From: Formosa haliotis
GTDB lineage: Bacteria; Bacteroidota; Bacteroidia; Flavobacteriales; Flavobacteriaceae
Assembly (NCBI RefSeq): GCF_001685485.1
Contig: NZ_BDEL01000001.1
Location: forward strand, 4,189,501-4,253,500
Length of the DNA: 64,000 nucleotides
Direction of reading: 5' to 3'
Shown: positions 45,326 to 54,859 of the stretch, piece after piece
Position numbering within the stretch: the first letter of the stretch is position 1
Layout of the letters: each line of letters begins with the position of its first letter
Notes under the pieces: model-generated
The model's database searches: none
What the model was told of the DNA's origin: nothing
What the model saw: the letters and a program-made list of their open reading frames with translations, nothing else
Program-made: the position numbers and the translations under genes

Positions 45326-46750
45326 TTATTTGTAGCTTCTTGGTCCTAAGAAACTAACAGTAGTGGTTTCAATCAATTTATCGTGACTGTAAACTTCAAG
45401 GGTAAGTTCGTTTTTATCTCCTTTTAAATCAGATTGTTTGATTTCGATAAATAAAGTACCTTCTGCCAAACCTTGACCAGGAACAACAAAAGTATCTGAA
45501 GCTGAAACTAATTTAATTTCGCCAGGATAATCCGCGAGTTTAAACGTTACATCGTCAATATCGTCGTTAGTTTTATTGATCAATTTATAGGTGAAAACGT
45601 TACTAATAATGTTGTTCTCTTTGTGTTGATATAACTGGCCTGGTAATCTTAACACTGTAGCTTCTAAAGCATTTCTAGAAAACAGCATACCACCCCAAAC
45701 CACGAGTAGAACGATTAAAACAGCACTGTAACCTTTTAAACGTGCTGTAAATTTAAATTTCTCCTTTTTCTCAATTTCGTCTTCACTAGCATATCTAATA
45801 AGTCCACGCGGAAAACCTACGCTATCCATTATGGTATCACACTCGTCTATACAAGCGGTACAATTAACACATTCTAATTGTGTACCATTTCTAATATCTA
45901 TACCAGTAGGGCAGACGTTTACACATTGAAAACAGTCTATACAATCGCCATGGCCAAGGGCTTCGCGATCTTCATTTTTACGGAATTTTTTTCTTCCATT
46001 TTCACCTTCACCACGTTTATGGTCGTAGGCCACAATTATAGATTTATCGTCTAGTAATACACCTTGAAGTCGGCCGTACGGACAAGCAATTATGCACACT
46101 TGTTCTCTAAACCAAGCAAATACAAAGTAGAATACTGCGGTAAATATTATTAATGAAATTAAGGTGCTAAAGTGGTTGGCAGGGCCTTCTTTAATATAAC
46201 TAATAACCTCGTCTCCACCTATTAAATACGCAAGGAATACATTTGCAATAATAAATGAAATGAGAAGGAAAAGAAACCATTTTATAAGTCGTTTTCTTAT
46301 TTTTTCTGCGTTCCAAGGCTGACGATCTAAACGCATTTGTTTTCCGCGGTCGCCATCGATCCAGAATTCTATTCTTCGGAAAACCATTTCCATAAAAATA
46401 GTTTGCGGACAAATCCATCCACAAAAAATACGTCCGAACGCTACTGTAAATAAGGCGAGAAAAACCACGCCAATAAGTAAGGAAACAACAAAGAGTTTAA
46501 AATCTTGAGGCCAGAACGGAAATCCGAAAATATTAAATCTACGCTCTAATACATTAAACATTAAAAATTGATTTCCGTGAATTTTAATAAACGGAGAAAC
46601 CAATAAAATGATTAATAGAATATAACTAACAATTTTACGCTTGTCGTAATACCTACCACTAGGTTTTTTAGGAAACACCCAAGCCCGTTTACCTTCTTCG
46701 GTTATTGTTCCAATAGAATCTCGAAAGACTTCGTGATCGGGAGTTTCCAT
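45326..46750 (-). CDS. ccoG: CcoG (FixG) ferredoxin-like assembly protein
   Basis: The 474-residue protein has five or six membrane helices. A GRIFCGWICPQTIFMEM motif (about residue 108) is present, and two 4Fe-4S sites fall near residues 262-305 (CIDCFQCVNVCPTG and CVNCTACIDECD). The C-terminal periplasmic domain contains an Ig-like fold. CcoG acts in copper reduction and assembly of cbb3 oxidase. It is 30 bases after ccoP. Confidence 0.93.
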   Translation of the reverse strand: METPDHEVFRDSIGTITEEGKRAWVFPKKPSGRYYDKRKIVSYILLIILLVSPFIKIHGNQFLMFNVLERRFNIFGFPFWPQDFKLFVVSLLIGVVFLALFTVAFGRIFCGWICPQTIFMEMVFRRIEFWIDGDRGKQMRLDRQPWNAEKIRKRLIKWFLFLLISFIIANVFLAYLIGGDEVISYIKEGPANHFSTLISLIIFTAVFYFVFAWFREQVCIIACPYGRLQGVLLDDKSIIVAYDHKRGEGENGRKKFRKNEDREALGHGDCIDCFQCVNVCPTGIDIRNGTQLECVNCTACIDECDTIMDSVGFPRGLIRYASEDEIEKKEKFKFTARLKGYSAVLIVLLVVWGGMLFSRNALEATVLRLPGQLYQHKENNIISNVFTYKLINKTNDDIDDVTFKLADYPGEIKLVSASDTFVVPGQGLAEGTLFIEIKQSDLKGDKNELTLEVYSHDKLIETTTVSFLGPRSYK

Positions 46751-46780
46751 AAATTATAATTGTTCTAAACTATTAAATAT

Positions 46781-47668
46781 TTATTGAGCTGAGTCATCAA
46801 CCCACACTTCGCCTTCAGCCTCTTTTGGGTTTGCAGGAGTAGTACCTTGCAAACTTAAAACATAACTGGCTACTTGAGCAATTTCGGCAGGTTTTAAACT
46901 TTGTTTCCATGCAATCATACCTTTACCAGCACGACCACCTTCGCTAATCGTGTGGAATACATGTTTAATACCTCCACCTATAATCCAATGATCATCGGTA
47001 AGGTTAGGACCAATTCCACCACCACCATCGGCCATATGGCACGCCACACAGTTAGCTTGGAAAATGGCTTTACCAGCACTTAAATCAGATTTATCTGTTA
47101 AAAGCGTTACCGAGTCGGCATCTACTAAATCTTTTGCTGTTTTTTTGTATTCCGCAATGGCTATTTTAGCTTCGGCTAATTCTGTTTCGTATTCATCTAT
47201 TTGAGAATCTCCATTAAAGACTTCATATTTTAATAGATATACAATAGCAAATACTATAGAAATGTAAAACGCATATTTCCACCATGGCGGAAGCGAATTG
47301 TCTAATTCTCGAATACCATCATAATTATGGTCTAAGATGATTTCATTTTCTTGCGCTATAGGTTTCTGACCTAATAATTTAATATACGTGTCTTTTGCCC
47401 ATTGTACAATTCGAGGTGTTTTGGATGCATTAGCAATATATCTCGCTTGTTCAGTTTCATCTAAACTTTGAAACAATACATTGTCTAACGCAGAAACAAT
47501 AGCTTCTATAGCAATAAGTACAACTAATACTAGAAGTAAGAATAGTAAAACAACAGGATATTTTATAAAAGCAGGCTCATTTCCAGAATCAACAAAGTAT
47601 TCTACTATCCCGGCGATGATAAAAAAGAGTACAGGTATTCTAACGTACGATGGTATATATTTTCTCAT
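46781..47668 (-). CDS. ccoP: CcoP, cbb3 oxidase subunit III (single haem)
   Basis: A 295-residue subunit with membrane helices near residues 10-25, 35-60 and 133-152, and a C-terminal cytochrome c domain. Only one CxxCH is present (CVACH, residues 207-211), whereas proteobacterial CcoP has two. The axial Met is probably in KGMIAWKQSL. It should pass electrons to CcoO in the fused subunit. Its start overlaps ccoQ by 4 bases. Confidence 0.92.
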   Translation of the reverse strand: MRKYIPSYVRIPVLFFIIAGIVEYFVDSGNEPAFIKYPVVLLFLLLVLVVLIAIEAIVSALDNVLFQSLDETEQARYIANASKTPRIVQWAKDTYIKLLGQKPIAQENEIILDHNYDGIRELDNSLPPWWKYAFYISIVFAIVYLLKYEVFNGDSQIDEYETELAEAKIAIAEYKKTAKDLVDADSVTLLTDKSDLSAGKAIFQANCVACHMADGGGGIGPNLTDDHWIIGGGIKHVFHTISEGGRAGKGMIAWKQSLKPAEIAQVASYVLSLQGTTPANPKEAEGEVWVDDSAQ

Positions 47669-47859
47669 AATGTGGTTTCGTTTTGGTGGTTATCGTTTTC
47701 AAAAGGAATTTGGCTTACCTTATCGATATAATCTTTTTTAGCAGTTAAAACCCACCAAAAGAGTACAACAAAAAAGCCAAAAAATATTAATAGAGACAGT
47801 ATCGGGTATATTTCTATTCCCGAGATACTATCCATATAGTTTTTTACGAAGCTTAACAT
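47665..47859 (-). CDS. ccoQ: CcoQ, small cbb3 subunit
   Basis: The 64-residue protein has a single membrane helix (about residues 17-40) and a polar tail. Size and place between ccoNO and ccoP fit CcoQ/FixQ, which stabilises the oxidase. It lies 14 bases after ccoNO and overlaps ccoP by 4 bases. Confidence 0.82.
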   Translation of the reverse strand: MLSFVKNYMDSISGIEIYPILSLLIFFGFFVVLFWWVLTAKKDYIDKVSQIPFENDNHQNETTL

Positions 47860-47873
47860 GATTCTTGTTTTAT

Positions 47874-50054
47874 TTATTCTACTTCTTTTACTTTAATATC
47901 TGTTCCTAATCGTTGTAAATATGCGATAATAGCTACGATTTCACGATTTCTCATCTCGACAAAGTCGGCACCACTTTCGGCAGCTGCTTTCTTATCACTT
48001 TCGTAAGTGGCAGCAAAATCGGGATCGTTATATAAATTCTTTTCTATGGCTGTTCCTTGTTCTAACATGCTTTGTTGTGCATTGGCAATGTCTTCTTCTG
48101 TATAAGGTACACCTAAGCTAACCATGGCTTTCATTTTACCTTCGGTGTTAGATTTGTCTAATTCATCTCTAACAATCCATTGGTATGCAGGCATAATAGA
48201 TCCACTAGAAGTACTTTGAGGATCGTACATGTGGTTTAAGTGCCAGTTATCTGAATATTTACCACCAACGCGATGTAAATCTGGTCCGGTACGTTTACTT
48301 CCCCAAAGGAATGGGTGATCGTAAACATATTCTCCTGCTTTAGAATATTCTCCGTAACGCTCTACTTCACTTCTAAATGGTCTAATCATTTGTGAGTGAC
48401 AACCCACACAACCTTCACGAATATAAATATCGCGACCTTCAAGTTCTAACGGCGTATATGGTTTTACACTACTAATAGTAGGGATGTTAGATTTTACCAT
48501 TATAGTTGGTACTATTTGAATAATACCACCAATTAATATAGCGATAGTTGCTAAAATAGTTAACTGAATTGGTTTACGCTCTAACCAAGTATGGAAGCCT
48601 TCGCCTGCAAGTCTACGTTTAGAAACACGTTCTAAAGCAGGAGCTTCAGCTAATTCGTCTGATACTGTTGTACCGCGTTTAACCGTTGCAATTACGTTAT
48701 ACACTAATACTAACATTCCGGTTAAGTAAAGCGTTCCACCCACAGCACGCATCGCGTACATCGGAATGATTTCGGTTACGGTTTCTAAAAAGTTACCATA
48801 AACTAAAGTTCCGTCAGGGTTAAATTGATTCCACATACTTGCTTGTAAGAAACCAGCAACATATAGCGGAAGTGCGTACATTACGATACCTAAAGTACCT
48901 ATCCAGAAATGAAGGTTTGCAAGCTTTAAAGAGTATAATTTTGTTTTAAATAATTTTGGTACTAACCAATAAATCATTCCAAAAGTAAAGAATCCGTTCC
49001 ATGCTAAAGCACCAACATGTACGTGAGCAATAATCCAATCGGTAAAGTGACCAACGGCATTTACATTTTTAAGCGATAATAATGGACCTTCGAAAGTCGC
49101 CATACCATAACCTGTAATGGCAACAACCATAAACTTTAAAACAGGATCTGTACGTACTTTATCCCAAGCCCCTCTTAAGGTTAAGAGTCCGTTTATCATA
49201 CCTCCCCAAGAAGGCATTAATAACATTACAGAGAAGGCTACACCTAAGTTTTGTGCCCATTCTGGTAGAGCGGTGTATAATAAATGGTGAGGTCCTGCCC
49301 AGATATAAATAAAGATTAAAGACCAAAAGTGAACGATAGATAGTTTATAAGAATATACAGGTCTGTTCGCTGCTTTTGGAACAAAATAATACATTAATCC
49401 TAAGAACGGTGTTGTTAAAAAGAAGGCTACCGCGTTGTGCCCGTACCACCATTGTACTAAGGCATCTTGAACACCAGCGTACACCGAGTAGCTTTTCATT
49501 CCGCTAACAGGAAGTTCTAAACTGTTGAAAATATGTAACACCGCAACGGTAACAAATGTGGCTAAATAAAACCAAATAGCAACATATAAATGGCGTTGTC
49601 TACGTTTTAAAATGGTTGCAATTAAGTTCCATCCAAATACAACCCAAACCAAGGCTATAGCAATATCTATAGGCCATTCTAACTCGGCATATTCTTTAGA
49701 CGATGTATACCCTAGCGGTAATGAAATGGCTGCTGCAACAATAATAAGTTGCCATCCCCAAAAGTTTATACTACTTAAAAGATCGCTCGCCATTCTGGCT
49801 TTAAGAAGCCGTTGAGAGGAGTAATATACTCCGGCAAAAATGGCATTACCAACAAAAGCGAAAATAATAGCATTTGTATGTAATGGTCTTAATCTACCAA
49901 AACTTAGCCAAGAAATGCCATCGGTAAGATTAGGAAACAAAAAGAAAAATGCCAGTAATAAACCCACTGCCATTCCAACTACACCCCAAAAAATGGTTGC
50001 ATAAATGAATTTTTTAACGATTTTATTATCGTAGTAGAATTGTTGTATTTCCAT
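47874..50054 (-). CDS. ccoNO: CcoNO, fused cbb3 oxidase subunits I and II
   Basis: A 726-residue fusion. The N-terminal part (about residues 1-475) is the 12-helix CcoN haem-copper core, with metal ligands in LHTNAIIFAF, QWWYGHNAVAF and HVGALAWNG (His ligands). The C-terminal part is CcoO, with one more membrane helix (about residues 497-517) and haem site CVGCH near residue 549. It catalyses reduction of O2 to water with high affinity and pumps protons. The locus order is ccoS-ccoNO-ccoQ-ccoP-ccoG-ccoH-SafE. Confidence 0.95.
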   Translation of the reverse strand: MEIQQFYYDNKIVKKFIYATIFWGVVGMAVGLLLAFFFLFPNLTDGISWLSFGRLRPLHTNAIIFAFVGNAIFAGVYYSSQRLLKARMASDLLSSINFWGWQLIIVAAAISLPLGYTSSKEYAELEWPIDIAIALVWVVFGWNLIATILKRRQRHLYVAIWFYLATFVTVAVLHIFNSLELPVSGMKSYSVYAGVQDALVQWWYGHNAVAFFLTTPFLGLMYYFVPKAANRPVYSYKLSIVHFWSLIFIYIWAGPHHLLYTALPEWAQNLGVAFSVMLLMPSWGGMINGLLTLRGAWDKVRTDPVLKFMVVAITGYGMATFEGPLLSLKNVNAVGHFTDWIIAHVHVGALAWNGFFTFGMIYWLVPKLFKTKLYSLKLANLHFWIGTLGIVMYALPLYVAGFLQASMWNQFNPDGTLVYGNFLETVTEIIPMYAMRAVGGTLYLTGMLVLVYNVIATVKRGTTVSDELAEAPALERVSKRRLAGEGFHTWLERKPIQLTILATIAILIGGIIQIVPTIMVKSNIPTISSVKPYTPLELEGRDIYIREGCVGCHSQMIRPFRSEVERYGEYSKAGEYVYDHPFLWGSKRTGPDLHRVGGKYSDNWHLNHMYDPQSTSSGSIMPAYQWIVRDELDKSNTEGKMKAMVSLGVPYTEEDIANAQQSMLEQGTAIEKNLYNDPDFAATYESDKKAAAESGADFVEMRNREIVAIIAYLQRLGTDIKVKEVE

Positions 50055-50066
50055 AGTAAGAGTTGA

Positions 50067-50252
50067 TTATTCTTTTTTAGTTAGTATAGGTTTTTTAGGT
50101 TTTTCTGTTATTAGTTCGTCTTCAAAGAGCATCCGAACCGAAGGGGTGTAACTATCATCAAATTGCCCATTTTTTACAGCAAAAATAAACGCAACAAAAA
50201 AGATTAATGCTACGATGATGCTGACTCCCAGTAAAATGTAAATTACACTCAT
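50067..50252 (-). CDS. ccoS: CcoS, cbb3 oxidase maturation protein
   Basis: A 61-residue protein with one membrane helix (about residues 4-27), then NGQFDD, a stretch typical of CcoS. CcoS is required for cofactor insertion in cbb3 oxidases. It begins the operon, 45 bases after the palindromic operator at 50297-50320. Confidence 0.88.
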   Translation of the reverse strand: MSVIYILLGVSIIVALIFFVAFIFAVKNGQFDDSYTPSVRMLFEDELITEKPKKPILTKKE

Positions 50253-50271
50253 ATATATTTATAATAATTCG

Positions 50272-50320
50272 TAAAAGTAATAGGCTCTAACGCTTCAAAA
50301 TATGACATTTGTCATATTTT
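50272..50320 (-). promoter_or_regulatory. cco promoter: perfect palindromic ATGAC-N4-GTCAT operator and -7-like box
   Basis: The 24-base palindrome at 50297-50320 has 11-base arms that are fully complementary, with two central T's; the core is ATGAC-N4-GTCAT. On the minus strand TACTTTTA (50279 down to 50272) is one base from TAnnTTTG. With a start near 50266 the operator centre (50308.5) lies at about -42, a class II activator position. Confidence 0.78.
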
Positions 50321-50333
50321 TAGAATTCGATTC

Positions 50334-52718
50334 CTACAATTTTCTTCCTACCCAATTTGTTGTAATGGTTGTAAAAACAACAATACTAATTGAACTTAGC
50401 GGCATAAGTATGGCTGCGACTACAGGTGCAAGTTGTCCTGTTACAGCAAAATAGAGCCCAATGCAATTATAGAATAAAGATAATAAAAAACTCCATTTAA
50501 TAATCTTAATTGCTGATTTTGATGCTTTAATAAACCGATTTAACTTGTCAAAAACGCTCGCATCCATAATACCATCGCAGGCCGGCGAGAAAATATTTAT
50601 GTTTTCAGAAAGGGCAATCCCAACATCACTTTGGGCTAAAGCACCAGAATCGTTTAATCCATCTCCAACCATGAGTACTTTTGCACCTTCGGTTTGATGG
50701 TATTTTATATATTCTAATTTATCTTCGGGTTTTTGGTTAAATAGCAATTTTGTTTTTGTGGGTAATAATTTGGTTAGGTTTTCTAATTCACCTTCATTAT
50801 CTCCCGATAAAATAACCAAATCGTAAGCTGCTTTCAAGCTGTTAAAAAGTTTAGATAAGCCCGTTCTGTAGCTATTATAAAACGTAAACTTCCCTTTGTA
50901 TGCATTATTACTACTTATATGTACACTTGTATTTAATGATTTCTGAAGTTCCTTTTGTCCGACGAAATTTGCAGACCCTACTTTTATCGCATTATTTTTA
51001 ATCGAGGCCTCTAAACCTAGTCCAATATGCTCTTCAAAAGTGTCTAAAGAGATAATATCGTTAGTTTTTAAAATATCGTAAAGTGTTCTGCTTAATGGAT
51101 GATTAGATCCTCGCAATGTATTTTTTAATAGGCGCTCTTCCTCCTGATTAAGCGGTGTGCCATGATAGGTTGCCGTACTTTTTTTATTCGATGTTATGGT
51201 TCCAGTTTTATCAAAAATAATGGTGTTTATAGCTGCTAATTGTTCTATAACACTGGCATTTTTTAAATAGAATTTATGCTTACCAAAAATACGAAGGATG
51301 TTACCAAAGGTAAACGGAGCTGCTAAAGCAAGAGCGCACGGGCAAGCAATTATAAGCACAGCAGTAAAAACATTCATGGCTTTACTGGCATCGTAAAATA
51401 GCCAAAATGTTGTAGCAATAACCGCAATAGAGAGGATAGAAATGGTAAAACGTTTGCTTATGGTGTTGGTTAAGTTTACAAAACTATCTTCTTTGTTTTT
51501 ATTGAAAATATCGTGGCTCCAAAGTTGTGTTAAATAACTTTGTTTCACTTCTTTTAAGGCTTCCATTTCAATACTTCCAGAGGTTTGTTTTCCTCCAGCG
51601 AATAATTTATCGCCCGAAATTTTTGTAATGGTTTCCGATTCTCCGGTTACAAAACTATAATCGATTGCCGCTTTGCCTTTTATTAAAATTCCGTCTACAG
51701 GAATAAGTTCTTCATTGCGAATAAGTAATCGATCTCCTTTTTTAATATCGTAAATCTGAATTGGGATTTCTTCGGTTTCCGAAACAATTTTAGTCACCGC
51801 AATAGGGAAATACGATTTGTAATCGCGCTCAAAAGATAAAAACGAATAAGTTTTCTGCTGAAAAAACTTTCCTAATAATAAGAAGAACACCAGTCCAGTT
51901 AAACTATCAAAAAAGCCTTGCCCTAAATCGAACATAATTTCTATGGTGCTCCTTACAAAAAGAACTAGAATTCCAATAGCAATAGGAACATCTATATTTA
52001 GCAGATTTGCACGCAATCCTTTATAGGCAGAAATAAAATAATCGCGCCCGGCATAAAATACAACCGGAAGAGAAAAAGCAAACATTAACCACCTAAACAC
52101 AGGTTTATACTGGTCTAACCAAAATTCGTTCACTTCAAAATATTCTGGAAACGATAAAAACATTACATTTCCGAAGGCAAAACCAGCAATTCCTAATTTG
52201 TAAATTATAGAACGATTTATTTGTTTTTTAGTCGAGCTATAATCGTCTAAACTAATATAGGGTTCGTAACCAATGCTACTTAATAAGATAACTACTTCTT
52301 GAAGACTAGTGTGCTGAGATTGATAAGTAATTCGGACTGTTTTTTTATTGAAATCGACTTGCGAACTGGTTATTTCGGGTTTCAGTTTGTGTAAATTTTC
52401 TAAAATCCAAATACAAGAACTACAATGAATATGCGGAATATATAAACTAGCAATTTGTACGTTTTCGTCGTTAAATTCTAAAAGCTTTTCTAAAATGTGT
52501 TCATCTTTTAAAAAGTCGTATTTGCCTTCATTTATAATCGGAATGGCTCCAGGCGCATTCTGTATGTCGTAATATGCTGTAAGATTACTTTCAGAAAAAA
52601 TTTCATAAACCGTTTTACAGCCATTACAGCAAAACCATTTGTCATCGAAAGGGATGGCAACAGCGTCACAGCTATTCCCACAGTGATAACAGGTATTTTT
52701 ATCTGAAAGTTTACTCAT
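50334..52718 (-). CDS. ccoI: CcoI (FixI) copper-translocating P-type ATPase
   Basis: The 794-residue ATPase begins with a Cys-rich domain (CYHCGNSC and FCCNGCKTVYE) and an HMA domain (CSSCIW near residue 98). Eight membrane helices include the ion-binding CPC in IIACPCALAL (about residue 458). The phosphorylation site is DKTGT, and the GDGLNDSGAL hinge is present. It exports Cu+ from the cytoplasm for assembly of the cbb3 CuB centre. It lies upstream of ccoS, separated by the operator at 50297, and is divergent from the Crp/Fnr gene. Confidence 0.94.
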   Translation of the reverse strand: MSKLSDKNTCYHCGNSCDAVAIPFDDKWFCCNGCKTVYEIFSESNLTAYYDIQNAPGAIPIINEGKYDFLKDEHILEKLLEFNDENVQIASLYIPHIHCSSCIWILENLHKLKPEITSSQVDFNKKTVRITYQSQHTSLQEVVILLSSIGYEPYISLDDYSSTKKQINRSIIYKLGIAGFAFGNVMFLSFPEYFEVNEFWLDQYKPVFRWLMFAFSLPVVFYAGRDYFISAYKGLRANLLNIDVPIAIGILVLFVRSTIEIMFDLGQGFFDSLTGLVFFLLLGKFFQQKTYSFLSFERDYKSYFPIAVTKIVSETEEIPIQIYDIKKGDRLLIRNEELIPVDGILIKGKAAIDYSFVTGESETITKISGDKLFAGGKQTSGSIEMEALKEVKQSYLTQLWSHDIFNKNKEDSFVNLTNTISKRFTISILSIAVIATTFWLFYDASKAMNVFTAVLIIACPCALALAAPFTFGNILRIFGKHKFYLKNASVIEQLAAINTIIFDKTGTITSNKKSTATYHGTPLNQEEERLLKNTLRGSNHPLSRTLYDILKTNDIISLDTFEEHIGLGLEASIKNNAIKVGSANFVGQKELQKSLNTSVHISSNNAYKGKFTFYNSYRTGLSKLFNSLKAAYDLVILSGDNEGELENLTKLLPTKTKLLFNQKPEDKLEYIKYHQTEGAKVLMVGDGLNDSGALAQSDVGIALSENINIFSPACDGIMDASVFDKLNRFIKASKSAIKIIKWSFLLSLFYNCIGLYFAVTGQLAPVVAAILMPLSSISIVVFTTITTNWVGRKL

Positions 52719-52759
52719 TATTTTTTGGCCAAAGGTTTAAAATAGCATGCTGCAAAAAT

Positions 52760-52773
52760 ATGATATTTGTCAT
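52760..52773. promoter_or_regulatory. ATGAT-N4-GTCAT operator between ccoI and the Crp/Fnr gene
   Basis: ATGAT-ATTT-GTCAT is centred at 52766.5, about midway between the divergent starts at 52718 and 52813. The surrounding bases resemble the cco palindrome. On the plus strand TACTTTTG (52782-52789) is a -7 box, so the operator would be centred near -28. This overlaps the -33 region, which suits negative autoregulation. Confidence 0.7.
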
Positions 52774-52812
52774 GGTTTCACTACTTTTGCTAAGAATTAA
52801 ATTATTTTTGGA

Positions 52813-53490
52813 ATGAGCGATTGCGAGCAATGCATGGTGAGAAAGCTTAGTGCTTTACAAATGTTAAAAGGCGAAGAAATTAAAGCAATTTCTGGGTGTA
52901 AAATAACAAAGCAGGTAAAAAGAGGGGAAGTTATTTTTAAGGAAGGAGAGATGTTGAATGGCGTGTATTGCATAAGCTCTGGAGTTTGTAAGTTAACCAA
53001 GTTAACAGAGAAAGGTAAAGAGCAAGTTGTAAAACTGGTTATTAAGGGTGAGCTTTTAGGGCAACGTTCTGTAATTATAAATCAGGTTGCTAATTTAACT
53101 GCAACTGCTTTAAACGATATGGAGGTTTGTTTTATTCCGAAACAAGAAATATTAGAAGATTTATTGCAAAACTCTGAGTTTTCATTCAACGTGTTAAAAC
53201 GCATGGCTACCGATTTAAAGGAAGCCGAAACTGCAATTATTAACATGGCTCAAAATTCGGTTAGACGACGCTTAGCTGATATTATACTGTACTTACAAGA
53301 TAATTTTGGGAAAGATGAAGAAGGATATTTAAGTGTAACCTTGTCTAGAGACGATTTTGCTAGTATTGTTGGTACAGCTACCGAGTCGGTAATAAGGACC
53401 TTGTCTCAGTTTAAAAAAGAAGGTTTAATTAAAACCTCTGGTAAAAGAATAAAAATTTCAGATTATCAGGGTTTTGAAGCCTTAGAATAA
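52813..53490 (+). CDS. Crp/Fnr family regulator of the cbb3/nos region
   Basis: A 225-residue regulator: effector domain (about residues 25-125), dimer helix, and C-terminal helix-turn-helix (about 170-210) with recognition segment TATESVIRTL. Cysteines at 4, 7 and 29 plus Cys106 could bind a metal cluster, but the spacing differs from FNR. The gene is divergent from ccoI. The intervening gap carries an ATGAY-N4-GTCAT site like those before ccoS and the nos operon, so this protein is the likely common regulator. Confidence 0.88.
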   Translation: MSDCEQCMVRKLSALQMLKGEEIKAISGCKITKQVKRGEVIFKEGEMLNGVYCISSGVCKLTKLTEKGKEQVVKLVIKGELLGQRSVIINQVANLTATALNDMEVCFIPKQEILEDLLQNSEFSFNVLKRMATDLKEAETAIINMAQNSVRRRLADIILYLQDNFGKDEEGYLSVTLSRDDFASIVGTATESVIRTLSQFKKEGLIKTSGKRIKISDYQGFEALE

Positions 53491-53640
53491 TTTTTATTTC
53501 TGAATTGTAATCCTCGATTATTTATATCGAGTTAATATTTATAAAGTTGAATGGCAGTTATTGCGATTCAACTTTTTTCGTTTATAATAATATCTTAAAG
53601 GCTCTAAGGTTTACCAATAAATTAGTATTTTTATAAGGCT

Positions 53641-54765
53641 ATGAAAAGATCAATACATAAAAAAGGGTTTGTATTTAAAACATATGAAGCTAAAAATCAG
53701 TCGCCTTTCGATAAGCTTTTTGATATTTTTAAAGAGCTTATTACACATACTTCGGGCGATTTCGATGAAGCCATAAGTTGGCTACGCGAATTAGATAAGG
53801 AATACAAACTTACAGATGCCAATTATACCATAGACGATTTTATTGAAGACCTTAAAAAGAAAGGTTACATTAAAGACGATGTTGATCCCGACGGGAAAGG
53901 TGGTACCAAAATTACGGCAAAAACGGAGCGCGCTATTAGGCAGCAAGCTTTAAATCAAATTTTCGGAAAATTAAAACGCAGTGGTTCTGGAAACCATAAA
54001 AGTAAATCTCCAGGCGTTGGCGATGAACATACAGGAGAATTTAGGAATTATCAGTTTGGCGATGCTCTAGATAAAGTATCCATCACCGAAAGTTTAAAAA
54101 ATGCCCAAATAAATCATGGTATTGGAAGCTTTAATCTTAGCGAAGAAGATTTAGTAGTTGAAGAAACGTTGCATAAATCGCAGATGAGTACAGTGCTGAT
54201 GATTGATATTAGTCATAGTATGATTTTGTATGGAGAAGATAGAATTACACCAGCTAAAAAAGTTGCCATGGCTCTAGCCGAATTAATCACGACTCGTTAT
54301 CCAAAAGATTCTTTAGATATTTTGGTGTTTGGAAATGATGCCTGGCTTATAGAAATTAAAGATTTACCTTATTTACAAGTTGGGCCTTACCATACCAATA
54401 CTGTAGCAGGATTGCAATTGGCCATGGATGTATTACGAAGAAAGCGACATACCAATAAGCAAATTTTTATGATTACAGACGGAAAGCCGAGTTGCCTGCG
54501 AATGCCAGGTGGCGAGTATTATAAAAATAGTATGGGTTTAGACGATTTTATTGTAAACAAGTGTTACGATTCTGCCCAACAAGCCAGACGTTTACACATT
54601 CCCATTACCACATTTATGATTGCTAAAGATCCTTATCTAACCCAATTTGTTAGGGAATTTACACGGGCTAATCAAGGCAAGGCGTTTTATACAGGATTAA
54701 AAGGCTTGGGAGAAATGATTTTTGAAGATTACGAATCTAATAGAAAGAAAAGAATTCGAGGATGA
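53641..54765 (+). CDS. VWA-domain protein
   Basis: The 374-residue protein has a charged N-terminal region and a C-terminal von Willebrand A domain (about residues 180-374). The MIDAS metal site Asp-x-Ser-x-Ser is in IDISHSM near residue 189, with the Thr and Asp of the MIDAS later (ITDGKPS). It is followed 94 bases later by an AAA+ ATPase gene. Such VWA/AAA+ pairs act as chaperones for metal-cofactor insertion or complex remodelling (the MoxR/NorQ-NorD principle). The substrate here is unknown. Confidence 0.82.
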   Translation: MKRSIHKKGFVFKTYEAKNQSPFDKLFDIFKELITHTSGDFDEAISWLRELDKEYKLTDANYTIDDFIEDLKKKGYIKDDVDPDGKGGTKITAKTERAIRQQALNQIFGKLKRSGSGNHKSKSPGVGDEHTGEFRNYQFGDALDKVSITESLKNAQINHGIGSFNLSEEDLVVEETLHKSQMSTVLMIDISHSMILYGEDRITPAKKVAMALAELITTRYPKDSLDILVFGNDAWLIEIKDLPYLQVGPYHTNTVAGLQLAMDVLRRKRHTNKQIFMITDGKPSCLRMPGGEYYKNSMGLDDFIVNKCYDSAQQARRLHIPITTFMIAKDPYLTQFVREFTRANQGKAFYTGLKGLGEMIFEDYESNRKKRIRG

Positions 54766-54859
54766 TCGCATCCCAATCTTCCCAAAGGGAAAAAGAAAAA
54801 TTTATTTAAAAACATTGCAGTGCTCTTTCTAAAGGAGTACGTTAGATAACAGAAAAACT

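Noticed and set aside
36947..52718. A complete denitrification pathway
   Set aside because: Only N2O reductase genes are present; no nitrate, nitrite or NO reductase is encoded in the window.
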